Source: Oscillospiraceae bacterium (GTDB lineage: Bacteria; Bacillota; Clostridia; Oscillospirales; Ruminococcaceae). Taken from it: a stretch of 64,000 nt of DNA. The DNA lies in the NCBI GenBank assembly GCA_015067025.1, contig SVNC01000002.1, positions 124,001 through 188,000 of the forward strand, read 5' to 3'. Within the stretch, counting starts at the first letter, position 1; each line of letters begins with the position of its first letter. Below, one piece after another: positions 34,550 through 42,671 of the stretch. Under the pieces are notes generated by a model that searched no databases, was not told where the DNA came from, and saw nothing but the letters and a program-made list of their open reading frames with translations. The position numbers and the translations under genes were made by a program.

Positions 34550-34879
34550 ATGACAGTAAAAGAACTTACAGAAAAGAATATTTTCACCCTTGTAAACGAT
34601 GGTGGAAATAGTGATACTGTAATAACAAAGCCTTTTGCCTGCGATCTTCTTAGTTTTGCAATGAGCAAAGCAAGTGCTGATTGTGCCTGGTTTACGGTTA
34701 TGGGAAATATCAATACAATAGCGGTAAGCGTTCTCGCTGATTGTGCTTGTATAATACTTTGTGAAGGAGCAGAGCTTGATGAACCTGCTACCGTAAAAGC
34801 ACAACAACAGAATGTAACTGTATATAAAACCGATGAACCTGTATTTGAAGCGGCTTTAAGGCTGTATAATCTGTTATGA
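34550..34879 (+). CDS. Second DRTGG-like small protein
   Basis: 109 aa. MTVKELTEKNIFTLVNDGG, the middle ACDLLSFAMSKASADCAWFTVMGNINTIAVSVLADCACIILCEG and end VYKTDEPVFEAALRLY match the second DRTGG-type protein of this operon kind. It is shorter and diverged from the first (32446-32796), and the end overlaps the PHP gene by 4 bases. No catalytic residues recognised. Confidence 0.65.
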   Translation: MTVKELTEKNIFTLVNDGGNSDTVITKPFACDLLSFAMSKASADCAWFTVMGNINTIAVSVLADCACIILCEGAELDEPATVKAQQQNVTVYKTDEPVFEAALRLYNLL

Positions 34880-35592
34880 TAAATTTAAGCTACGATTTAC
34901 ATATTCATTCTTGCCTTTCACCTTGCGGCGATAATGATATGTTACCGTCAAACATAGTAGGTATGGCTGCACTTAAAAATCTTGATGTTATTGCAGTAAC
35001 AGATCATTGCTCTTGCAAAAATTGTCCTGCTGTAGCAAAGCTTGCCGACGCATACGGACTGACCGCCTTATTCGGTATGGAGCTTACAAGCGAAGAAGAA
35101 GTACATATATTATGCCTTTTTGATGAGCTTAAGGCCGCTATGGAATTCGGAGAATACGTTCGTTCAGAGTATCTCGATATTATGAACGTGCCTGCAATAT
35201 TCGGAGATCAGTTAATAGTCGATGAAGACGACAATGTAATCGGGACAGAAGAAACGTTGCTTATCAATGCCACAAAAATCGGCTTTGAATACGTATATGA
35301 CAGAGTAACCGAATACGGTGGGGTAATGATTCCTGCTCACGTTGAGAAGAAAGCAAACAGTCTTATCGCCAATTTAGGTGCAGTACCTGAAGAAAGCAAA
35401 TTCAGGACTTTCGAAACGAAGCATATCGGCTATAAAGATGAATTATGCGAAATGCATCCATATTTTAAAAACTGTATGATGATTTCAAACTCTGATGCTC
35501 ATTATCTTGAGCATATAAACGAACCGATCAACTTTTTACAGGCAGATGAAAAGTCTGCAAAATCAGTATTAAAAGCGTTGAAAAATTTATAA
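34876..35592 (+). CDS. PHP-domain phosphoesterase
   Basis: 238 aa. PHP metal motifs: YDLHIHSCLSPCG (HxH), VTDHCSC (Asp-His), MIPAHVEKK (His), and ISNSDAHYLEHI (Asp-x-His). Trinuclear-metal phosphoesterase; the family member resembles small PHP proteins with Cys near the metal site (SCKNCPA). Last gene of the sensory hydrogenase operon. Substrate unknown; could make or degrade a nucleotide signal. Confidence 0.85.
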   Translation: MINLSYDLHIHSCLSPCGDNDMLPSNIVGMAALKNLDVIAVTDHCSCKNCPAVAKLADAYGLTALFGMELTSEEEVHILCLFDELKAAMEFGEYVRSEYLDIMNVPAIFGDQLIVDEDDNVIGTEETLLINATKIGFEYVYDRVTEYGGVMIPAHVEKKANSLIANLGAVPEESKFRTFETKHIGYKDELCEMHPYFKNCMMISNSDAHYLEHINEPINFLQADEKSAKSVLKALKNL

Positions 35593-35638
35593 ACGCTTAA
35601 CTTTCATATTTTAAGAACATAAGGAAGGAATTCAGATA

Positions 35639-36958
35639 ATGGAATGGTTTAAAAATACAAGTGTATATCACATATATCCTCTCGGATACTGCGGTTGCCC
35701 CAAAATCAATGATTTTACCGTAAATAAAGAAAATAAATTAAAATTGATTGAGGATAATATTCCTCATATAAAATCAATGGGATTCAACGCAGTTTATTTT
35801 GGTCCTGTATTTGAGTCTGTAGCTCACGGATATGATACTGTAGATTACACAAAAATCGACTCAAGACTTGGTACAAACGAAGATTTTGCAAACCTTTGCA
35901 ATAAGCTACACGAAAACGGAATAAAGGTTATCCTTGACGGTGTTTTCAACCATGTCGGCAGAGAATTCGGCAAATTTGTTGAAGTCAGAAACGGAAACAA
36001 CCAGTATCGTGACTGGTTCCATATAAATGATGGTAATTCTTGCTATAACGATGGTTTTTACTATGAAGGTTGGGAAGGTCATTATGAACTTGTTAAGCTG
36101 AATCTTTATAATCCAGCCGTAAAGGAATATATCAAGGACTGTATTACAGGCTGGGTGAAGGAATTCGGCATTGACGGTATAAGACTTGACGTAGCGTACT
36201 GCCTTGACCTCAATTTCCTTAAAGAGCTTCACGGTCATTGCAAATGGCTCAGAGATGATTTCTGGCTTATGGGCGAAACACTCCATGGCGATTATAATAA
36301 GTGGATGAACCCCGAAATGCTTGACAGTGTTACAAATTACGAATGTTATAAGGGGCTTTACTCAAGCTTCAATGACCTTAATATGTTCGAAATATCTTAT
36401 TCACTCAATCGTCAGTTTGGTAATGAAAACTGGTGTATTTACAGAGGAAAGCTTTTATACTCCTTTGTAGACAACCACGACGTATCAAGAATTGCTACTA
36501 TTTTAAAAAACAAAAAGCATATTCCTGTTGTTTACTCGCTTCTGTTTACTATGCCCGGCATACCCGGAGTGTATTACGGTAGTGAATTTGGTATTGAAGG
36601 CGATAAGGCTCACGGTGATGATGCGTTAAGAACTATGTTCGAATATGATAAATACAAAAACAATGGAATTTACGACGCAACAGAACTTCTCGCAAAGCTC
36701 TGTAAACTTAGAAATGAAAGCAAAGCTTTAGCTTATGGCAGTTTTACAAATCTTCAGATTACAAACAGACAGTATTCTTTCCGTAGAGATGCCGACGACG
36801 AAACTGTTGTAACTCTTCTCAACGCAGACGAAAGCAGTTTTGACTTTAATCCCAACATAGGAGGAAACTTTATAGATATCCTTACAGGAGAAAAAGTAGA
36901 CCTTTCCGCCCCTGTTCACATTGACGGCTGTAAGGCTATCGTGGCGGTAAGAGTATGA
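35639..36958 (+). CDS. Alpha-amylase family glycosyl hydrolase (GH13)
   Basis: 439 aa, no signal peptide, so cytoplasmic. GH13 regions: GVFNHVGREF (I), GIRLDVAYC with nucleophile Asp (II), MGETLHG with acid/base Glu (III), FVDNHDVSRI with third Asp (IV). The compact size and small C-terminal beta domain suggest an intracellular maltodextrin-acting enzyme (alpha-glucosidase or maltodextrin glucosidase type). Works logically with the glycogen phosphorylase at 45460. Coupled to the HAD gene by a 4-base overlap. Confidence 0.85.
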   Translation: MEWFKNTSVYHIYPLGYCGCPKINDFTVNKENKLKLIEDNIPHIKSMGFNAVYFGPVFESVAHGYDTVDYTKIDSRLGTNEDFANLCNKLHENGIKVILDGVFNHVGREFGKFVEVRNGNNQYRDWFHINDGNSCYNDGFYYEGWEGHYELVKLNLYNPAVKEYIKDCITGWVKEFGIDGIRLDVAYCLDLNFLKELHGHCKWLRDDFWLMGETLHGDYNKWMNPEMLDSVTNYECYKGLYSSFNDLNMFEISYSLNRQFGNENWCIYRGKLLYSFVDNHDVSRIATILKNKKHIPVVYSLLFTMPGIPGVYYGSEFGIEGDKAHGDDALRTMFEYDKYKNNGIYDATELLAKLCKLRNESKALAYGSFTNLQITNRQYSFRRDADDETVVTLLNADESSFDFNPNIGGNFIDILTGEKVDLSAPVHIDGCKAIVAVRV

Positions 36959-37614
36959 TAAAAGCAGTTTTATTTGATATGGACGGCACTCTCCTTGACA
37001 CCGAAAGCACAGGACTTAAAGCGTGGCAGTATATTATAGATAAGTATGACCTTAATCTCGACCTTACTTTGCCGATAAAATCCATCGGACTTAACAATAA
37101 ATCAATGTCCGAGCTTTTCTATAACGAACTTGGTGCAGATTTTCCTTTTAAACAATACTGGCAAGAGGGAACTGAGTATCTGAAAAAATACGAAGAAGAA
37201 CATGGCATCGACGTAAAAGATGGTTTTGAAGAACTATCTGCATATCTTAAAGAGAATAACGTCAAAATGCTTGTAGCGACCTCTACATACCACAATTCAG
37301 CGATAGAAAAGCTGAAAAAAGCAGGAATATACGAGCATTTTGACGGCCTCATCGGCGGAGATGAAATTGAAAACGGTAAGCCAGCACCTGATATTTTTCT
37401 TGAATGTGCTAAACTTGCCGGCTATTCTACAGAGGAATGTCTTGTAGTCGAAGATAGTGAAAACGGCGTAAGATCTGCCTTAGCCGCAGATATCAGGTGT
37501 ATATACATAAAGGATATCAAGGATATAAACGGCGAGCTTAAATCAAAAGTGTTCAGAGAGTGTAAAGATTTATCTCAGATTATTGAAGTGATAAAAGAAG
37601 TAAATTTCATTTAA
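36955..37614 (+). CDS. HAD-family phosphatase (beta-phosphoglucomutase-like)
   Basis: 219 aa. Motif I FDMDGTLLDTES, motif II ATSTYH, motif III Lys in GKPAPDIF, motif IV VVEDSENG. Subfamily IA with a helical cap, as in beta-phosphoglucomutase and sugar phosphatases. The cap and overlap with a GH13 gene make a sugar-phosphate substrate likely, but mutase versus phosphatase cannot be told from this. Confidence 0.85.
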   Translation: MIKAVLFDMDGTLLDTESTGLKAWQYIIDKYDLNLDLTLPIKSIGLNNKSMSELFYNELGADFPFKQYWQEGTEYLKKYEEEHGIDVKDGFEELSAYLKENNVKMLVATSTYHNSAIEKLKKAGIYEHFDGLIGGDEIENGKPAPDIFLECAKLAGYSTEECLVVEDSENGVRSALAADIRCIYIKDIKDINGELKSKVFRECKDLSQIIEVIKEVNFI

Positions 37615-37696
37615 ACTATTGATTTTTTTTTCGTTTTATGTTAAAATTACTCATTGTTGTATGACGAAAGAAAAGACAAAGGAAAGGTAAGACAGT

Positions 37697-38620
37697 ATGC
37701 CAATAAATATACCAAATAATCTGCCTGCATTTTCTACACTTGTAAACGAAAATATCTTCGTAATGTCCGATGAAAAGGCATCAAAGCAAGATATAAGACC
37801 TCTTAAGGTAGCAATAGTAAATCTGATGCCAACTAAGATCGTAACTGAAACACAGCTTTTAAGATTACTTAGTAACACTCCTCTTCAGGTGGATATTACA
37901 CTTATAAAAACAGAAACTCATAACCCTAAAAACACTTCACAGGAACATTTAATCAATTTCTATACCACCTTTAACGAAATAAAGGATCAGTACTTTGATG
38001 CAACCATTATAACCGGTGCACCTGTTGAACTTCTTGATTTTGAATCGGTAAACTACTGGAAAGAATTATGCGACATTATGGAATGGAGCAAATCCCATTC
38101 TTTTAGCACAGTACATATCTGCTGGGCAGCTTTTGCAGGTCTTTATTACCATTTCGGACTTCAGAAGAAAGTACTTGACAGAAAAATGTTCGGCATTTTC
38201 CCTCATAAGCTTTGTGTATCTAATCATCCTTTATTAAAAGGATTTGACGATACCTTTATGGTACCTCATTCACGCTACACAGAGGTAAGTATCGAAGATA
38301 TACAGAATTGTCCCGGACTTAATATGCTCGCATATTCTGATATTTCAGGTGCTTATATAATCGCTGACAGTACAAACAGACAGATATTCATTACAGGTCA
38401 CGCTGAATATGACAGAGATACACTCAAGACTGAATATATGAGAGATGTAGATAAAGGTCTTCCAATCGATGTTCCTTATAATTATTTCCCCGATGATAAT
38501 CCTAATTTAATCCCGCCCTTCTGCTGGAGAGGTCATGCCAGCCTTATGTATTCAAACTGGCTCAATTTCTGCGTATATCAGGAAACACCCTTTGACCTGA
38601 CACAGATCAAGCCGTTATAA
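37697..38620 (+). CDS. metA: Homoserine O-acyltransferase MetA (predicted acetyltransferase)
   Basis: 307 aa. Activates homoserine for methionine synthesis. MetA signatures: IVNLMPTK, VHICWAAFAG with catalytic Cys, EYDRDTLKTEY with Glu, and VPHSRYTE. In the motif TGAPVELLDF a Glu stands where succinyl-CoA-using MetA has Gly (TGAPLG in E. coli); the Bacillus enzyme with Glu uses acetyl-CoA, so acetyl transfer is predicted. AAAGGAAAGG ribosome site. Bases 38476-38589 recur perfectly at 40024-40137. Confidence 0.93.
   Translation: MPINIPNNLPAFSTLVNENIFVMSDEKASKQDIRPLKVAIVNLMPTKIVTETQLLRLLSNTPLQVDITLIKTETHNPKNTSQEHLINFYTTFNEIKDQYFDATIITGAPVELLDFESVNYWKELCDIMEWSKSHSFSTVHICWAAFAGLYYHFGLQKKVLDRKMFGIFPHKLCVSNHPLLKGFDDTFMVPHSRYTEVSIEDIQNCPGLNMLAYSDISGAYIIADSTNRQIFITGHAEYDRDTLKTEYMRDVDKGLPIDVPYNYFPDDNPNLIPPFCWRGHASLMYSNWLNFCVYQETPFDLTQIKPL
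38476..38589 (+). repeat. 114-bp direct repeat, copy 1 (inside metA 3' end)
   Basis: Identical at every position to 40024-40137 (offset 1548). It covers codons near [20 protein letters not shown] to YQETP. Beyond it the two copies differ in codons but still encode almost the same last ten residues ([10 protein letters not shown] here, [10 protein letters not shown] at copy 2). Confidence 0.95.
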
Positions 38621-38659
38621 AAAAGTTACACCCCACAGATTTTAATGTCTGTGGGGTGT
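38618..38659 (-). terminator. Terminator of Thr-rich lipoprotein gene (faces metA)
   Basis: 12-bp perfect stem ACACCCCACAGA / TCTGTGGGGTGT, 8-base loop; on the minus strand it is followed by AACTTTTTT. On the plus strand the T-run is weak, so it may act only partly for metA. Confidence 0.85.
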
Positions 38660-38664
38660 GGTGT

Positions 38665-39735
38665 TTATATTTCAAGATTAAAATGATAGTCAATATGTTC
38701 TTTTGAAAATTCGTGATTAGATTCTAATACATATAAATTAACAGTGTCGTAGTAGTGTCCGTAATCACTTACACTAACACCATTAACATAATTAGATAAA
38801 AGAATATCGCCATCAAGAGTGTTACTCCACATGTGTACTTTTAATATACCATCAATTCTTGATTTATCTGGCTCGCCATACAACTCTTTTAATTTGTTAA
38901 AAAACATATCATAATCAGGGCATTTCTTTTCTTTGCAGAATTCGAAGTGCCCCATAGAATACTCACCACCGCCCCATAAATTAAATCCATATACATCATG
39001 TAATTCTACAGATGTCTGAACCTCATATAGTAAAGTTATTCCTTGTTCGGTATTATAGCAACAGCCGTTATAGGGTAGCGTTATACCAAACAGGTTAAAA
39101 TAGTCGCCGTACGATAAGAATTTGCCGCCTTTTTCTCCAAATTCCCATCCGTAATTATAATAAAAGCCTTCATTTTCTAACGGCTCACCTAATTCTACTA
39201 ATGTTTTTCCCCACAATTTATCAAATCCTTCGCAATGTCCTGTCGGAGTATCATCAGGTTTTTCAGTGGCTATGGTTGTAGTTTCGGGTGCCTTTGTAGT
39301 AGTTGTTGTGGTGGTTTCAGGCTTTGGTGTAACTGTAGTTTCGGGTTTTTTAGATGTAGTTGTGGTAGTTGTTTCGGGCTTTGGTGTAGCAACAGTTTCA
39401 GGCTTTTTCGTTGTGGTGGCTGATGCAGTAGTTTCAGGCTCTGGAGTAGATTCTGTTTCTGTTGCTTTCGTTGTGGTAGTAGTTTCTGTTTTTTCTGTTG
39501 TCGTTTCAACTACAGAATTTTCTTCAGTTTCAGGGTTCTTTGTAACCTCTGACTTGCTTTCCGAATCAGTTATACTTGTTTCCTGCCCGCTTATAGCTTC
39601 ATCAACGGAGCTTTCAACCTTGCTTGTTGTTTCTGGTACAGAAGACAAGACGGATTCGTCTTCGGGTGTTCCGCAGGAACAGAGCAGGGAAACGGAAAGT
39701 AAAAGACATACCGCTTTAAGTAAGTGCTTTTCCAT
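38665..39735 (-). CDS. Thr/Pro-rich linker lipoprotein, unknown function
   Basis: 356 aa from MEKHLLKAVC; an upstream in-frame ATG lies within the leader terminator and is rejected. Lipobox LCSC (Cys21). Residues about 25-165 are low complexity: Ser/Glu-rich, then PETTTTTT-like repeats with KPETT/KAPETT units, an extended wall-spanning linker. The C-terminal 190 residues are a folded, aromatic-rich domain (LWGKTLVELGEPL, YNYGWEFGEKGGKFLSYG) with no known family. AAAGGA ribosome site. It sits between two copies of a metA segment and is preceded by a promoter, a structured leader and a terminator. Confidence 0.75.
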   Translation of the reverse strand: MEKHLLKAVCLLLSVSLLCSCGTPEDESVLSSVPETTSKVESSVDEAISGQETSITDSESKSEVTKNPETEENSVVETTTEKTETTTTTKATETESTPEPETTASATTTKKPETVATPKPETTTTTTSKKPETTVTPKPETTTTTTTKAPETTTIATEKPDDTPTGHCEGFDKLWGKTLVELGEPLENEGFYYNYGWEFGEKGGKFLSYGDYFNLFGITLPYNGCCYNTEQGITLLYEVQTSVELHDVYGFNLWGGGEYSMGHFEFCKEKKCPDYDMFFNKLKELYGEPDKSRIDGILKVHMWSNTLDGDILLSNYVNGVSVSDYGHYYDTVNLYVLESNHEFSKEHIDYHFNLEI

Positions 39736-39752
39736 GGTTAAAATTCCTTTCA

Positions 39753-39784
39753 AAATAAAAAAGTGCGCAGCCGAAGCCACGCAC
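39753..39784 (-). terminator. Terminator hairpin in the leader of the Thr-rich lipoprotein (attenuator-like)
   Basis: Minus-strand stem GTGCGTGGC / GCTGCGCAC with UUCG tetraloop, followed by TTTTTTATTTT, ending 18 bases before the start codon and downstream of the gene's promoter. A terminator in this place implies conditional read-through. Confidence 0.75.
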
Positions 39785-39809
39785 CGAAAAATGCAAAGCT
39801 CCGATTGTT

Positions 39810-39916
39810 GCGACACAATTCTGCTATTCTAGGAATGCAAGAAAAGAGCATGCACTTTTACCATGAAAAGTAAAAATAGCATTCCCGTATGAATAGCAAA
39901 ATATTGAATTGTGTCG
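39810..39916 (-). ncRNA. Rod-like structured leader RNA (candidate riboswitch or regulatory element)
   Basis: Nested complementary arms: GCGACACAATTC/GAATTGTGTCGC (12 bp perfect, 39810-39821 with 39905-39916), GCTATTC/GAATAGC (39823-39829 with 39891-39897), GGAATGC/GCATTCC (39832-39838 with 39879-39885), and an apical region with ACTTTT/AAAAGT. The predicted transcription start falls right at the outer stem. Followed by a terminator and the lipoprotein gene. It matches no riboswitch consensus known to the annotator. Confidence 0.5.
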
Positions 39917-39923
39917 CATCTTT

Positions 39924-39952
39924 ATTTTAACACAAAGGGAGAATTTTGTCAA
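39924..39952 (-). promoter_or_regulatory. Sigma-A promoter of the Thr-rich lipoprotein leader
   Basis: Minus strand: TTGACA, 17-bp spacer, TAAAAT; start predicted at about 39917, at the edge of the structured element. Confidence 0.75.
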
Positions 39953-39960
39953 TACGTTAA

Positions 39961-40008
39961 CACCTTATCCTCAAGGAGAAGGTGTCAGCGTAGCTGGCGG
40001 ATGAGGTG
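39961..40008. repeat. Palindromic repeat element (CACCTYATCC...GGATGAGGTG type)
   Basis: Outer arms CACCTTATCC and GGATGAGGTG pair with one wobble; inside are CACCTT/AAGGTG and CAGC-GTA-GCTG hairpins. Repeats of this kind (CACCTCATCC ends, AAGG/CCTT core) are widespread in intergenic regions of gut Firmicutes. It sits next to copy 2 of the metA repeat. Confidence 0.65.
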
Positions 40009-40023
40009 CAAAAATCCGCCCCT

Positions 40024-40168
40024 TTATAATTATTTCCCCGATGATAATCCTAATTTAATCCCGCCCTTCTGCTGGAGAGGTCATGCCAGCCTTATGTATT
40101 CAAACTGGCTCAATTTCTGCGTATATCAGGAAACACCTTACGATTTAACACAAATAAAACCACTTTAA
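40024..40168 (+). pseudogene. Duplicated 3' end of metA (fragment)
   Basis: Encodes the last 47 or so residues of MetA ending [10 protein letters not shown] and a stop, with no start or upstream body. Bases 40024-40137 are identical to metA; the last 31 bases use different codons and a Tyr for Phe. It has its own terminator. Either a remnant left when foreign DNA entered at the metA 3' end, or a duplication later partly converted. Confidence 0.9.
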
Positions 40169-40176
40169 TAATTATT

Positions 40177-40206
40177 AAAAGCTATGAATTTCATAGCTTT
40201 TTTTAT
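40177..40206 (+). terminator. Intrinsic terminator after metA fragment
   Basis: AAAGCTATGAA / TTCATAGCTTT followed by seven Ts. Probably the original metA terminator. Confidence 0.85.
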
Positions 40207-40290
40207 TTAATAAAAATTTAATAAACTTTTAAGGATTATTTAATAATTCTCCTGTTATAATTAAGACATAACAGGAAAGGAGCATAAGAA

Positions 40291-42657
40291 ATGTATCTTA
40301 GCATTCTGAAAAAAGACCTTAAAAGAAAAAAGGCAATGAATATAATTCTGCTTATATTCATTATACTTGCAACGATGTTTGTAGCAAGCGGTCTGAATAA
40401 CGTGTTCACAGTTATAAACGGCACGGATTATTACCTTGACAAAGCGGAAATAGGCGATTTTGTAGTTATTACGATGGGCGATGATTCGAGAGGACACGCC
40501 GACGGTATACTCGAAAAAGCGGACTGTGTAAAAAGCCACAAAATTGAAACCTGTATTTTCGGCTCGCAGAACAGTGTTTCGCGTGTTGACGGCTCAGATG
40601 TTCAAACTAAAAATACAGCATTGTTTCAGTCTATGTCAGACGCTAAGCTGAAATTTTTTGATATCAAGAATGAACTTGTTACCAATGTAAATCAAGGCGA
40701 GGTAATGATTGCAGGTAAATTTATAGAAAACAACAATTTCGAGATAGGCGATTCTATCCGCATCAAATTAGGCGATGTAGAAATGGATCTGAAAATTGCA
40801 GGAAAAGTCAAGGATGCTTTTTTAGGCTCTGATTTTATGGGCAATACGAGATTTCTGCTGAATCAGGCGGATTACGATAAGTTCCTCGCAGATGACATGA
40901 TAAAGGCACACTATCAGGGCGAGGTTGCTTATATCGAAACAGATGACGTGGCATCAACCATATCAGCTATTGCAGATATTCCCGGAATCGCCTTTTCGGG
41001 TGCAAGAAGCACTCTTGTAATGTGCTATGTAATGGAAATGATCGTAGCGTTTGTCGTGCTTGTTTTAAGCATATGTCTTATAATCGTATCCTTTGTAGTG
41101 CTTCGTTTTTCAATTGGCTTTACAATTGCCGAGGAATACAGAGAAATAGGCGTCATGAAGGCTATAGGTATTAAAAACCATAAAATAAGAGGCCTTTATA
41201 TAGTAAAATATCTTATTATGTCGGTAGTTGGCGGTATTATAGGCTTTTTCGCAAGCATCCCCTTCGGTAATCTACTGATGGCGTCTGTAACTGAAAATAT
41301 GGTACTTGGTAATAATGCGGGTGTGCTTATAAATATTATCAGTACAATCGCTACAATAATTATTATCCTTTTGTTTGCATACGGTTCAACAGGAAAAGTA
41401 AAGAAGCTTACACCTATAGATGCAATACGTTCGGGGCAGACAGGAGAACGCTTTGGCAAAAAAAGCTTCCTTCGTATAGGTAGAACAAAAGTCAGACCCT
41501 CTTTATATATGGCAATAAACGATGTATTAAGTGCTCCAAAGCGTTTTATGACAATTATAATTTCATTTTTCCTTTGCACACTTTTTGTACTTATGCTTGT
41601 AAATACAGTTTCCACGATGAAAAGCCCTAATCTTATCACAACCTTCGGAACAAAAAGTGATCTTTATATAACTGATATTGATGGCGCAATGGAACTTATG
41701 AATACAAGCGATAAGGAAAATCTCGAAATTGAACTGAAAAAACTTTCTGATAAGATTTCAGATGCAGATATGCCTTGCGACATAAGTGTTGATATACAGT
41801 ACAAGTACAAGGTTATAGTTTCAGAAAAGGAATTTGCAATATCCTGTGCACAAAGTATAAACATTCCTGTAGACAAATACGACTATCTTGAAGGAACAGC
41901 TCCACAGAACAAAAAAGAGATTGCCGTAACACCTCAGGTTTCTGAATTGCTGAATATAAAAATAGGCGATACAGTAACAATTGATTTTGTAGGTGAAAAA
42001 ATCGACTGCATAGTAACAGCATACTTCCAAACAATGAACAATCTTGGTGAACTTATCCGTCTTCATGATGATGCACCTACAGATATGAGTTGTGTTTCAG
42101 CCATCAGACAATATCAGGTTGACTTTACTGATAATCCATCTGATACTGAAATTGAAAACAGAAAGGAAAAAATCAAGGAGCTTTTAGATATCGAAGAAAT
42201 AATGAATGCAACTGAATACTGTGTAGACTGCGTATCGGTTGTTCCTACAATGGATGCTGTTAAGCTTCTGCTTTTAATAATAACAATTATTGTAGTTATT
42301 CTTGTTACAGTTCTTGTTGAACGCTCCTTTATCTCAGATGAAAAGAGCCAGATCGCCCTTTTAAAGGCTATCGGTTTCAGAAACAGAACCATAATTAACT
42401 GGAACACCTTACGCTTTGGTATAGTTGCACTTATTGCAGCAATTTTGGCCGCAGCAGCGTCAATCCCTATGACAGTACTTTGTATTACACCTATTTTCGG
42501 AATGATGGGTGCAACAAAAATCGAGTTTAATATTGATCCTTTACAGATATTCCTGATTTATCCCGCGATTATTTTTGCTGTAACAATTATTTCAGCATTC
42601 CTCACATCGCTCTATACAAGAAAAATCAAATCATCAGACACAGCCAGCATTGAGTAA
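40291..42657 (+). CDS. ABC transporter permease, FtsX/MacB type
   Basis: 788 aa. An N-terminal helix (about 14-34) and extracytoplasmic domain, then FtsX helices at about 245-395, a second extracytoplasmic domain, and further helices at about 655-780: the two-FtsX-unit layout of BceB/YknZ-like exporters. The motif EEYREIGVMKAIGIKN and its copy DEKSQIALLKAIGFRN mark both FtsX domains. Works with the ATPase just downstream and the linked two-component system, suggesting response to a membrane-active peptide or signal. AAAGGAG ribosome site; -10 TATAAT at 40256-40261. Confidence 0.85.
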   Translation: MYLSILKKDLKRKKAMNIILLIFIILATMFVASGLNNVFTVINGTDYYLDKAEIGDFVVITMGDDSRGHADGILEKADCVKSHKIETCIFGSQNSVSRVDGSDVQTKNTALFQSMSDAKLKFFDIKNELVTNVNQGEVMIAGKFIENNNFEIGDSIRIKLGDVEMDLKIAGKVKDAFLGSDFMGNTRFLLNQADYDKFLADDMIKAHYQGEVAYIETDDVASTISAIADIPGIAFSGARSTLVMCYVMEMIVAFVVLVLSICLIIVSFVVLRFSIGFTIAEEYREIGVMKAIGIKNHKIRGLYIVKYLIMSVVGGIIGFFASIPFGNLLMASVTENMVLGNNAGVLINIISTIATIIIILLFAYGSTGKVKKLTPIDAIRSGQTGERFGKKSFLRIGRTKVRPSLYMAINDVLSAPKRFMTIIISFFLCTLFVLMLVNTVSTMKSPNLITTFGTKSDLYITDIDGAMELMNTSDKENLEIELKKLSDKISDADMPCDISVDIQYKYKVIVSEKEFAISCAQSINIPVDKYDYLEGTAPQNKKEIAVTPQVSELLNIKIGDTVTIDFVGEKIDCIVTAYFQTMNNLGELIRLHDDAPTDMSCVSAIRQYQVDFTDNPSDTEIENRKEKIKELLDIEEIMNATEYCVDCVSVVPTMDAVKLLLLIITIIVVILVTVLVERSFISDEKSQIALLKAIGFRNRTIINWNTLRFGIVALIAAILAAAASIPMTVLCITPIFGMMGATKIEFNIDPLQIFLIYPAIIFAVTIISAFLTSLYTRKIKSSDTASIE

Positions 42658-42671
42658 GAAAGGAAATTACC

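Noticed and set aside
39270-39509. CRISPR-like or tandem DNA repeat array in the lipoprotein gene
   Set aside because: The repeats are in-frame codons of PETTTT-type linker units, irregular in length, with no spacers.
39235-39832. Val/Ser-rich open frames on the plus strand opposite the Thr-rich lipoprotein
   Set aside because: They are shadows of the ACA/ACT-rich Thr linker codons; no ribosome site and low complexity.
39911-40168. An 85-aa open frame ending in the MetA tail as a real gene
   Set aside because: It joins unrelated repeat sequence to a copied metA 3' end with no ribosome site; treated as a gene fragment.
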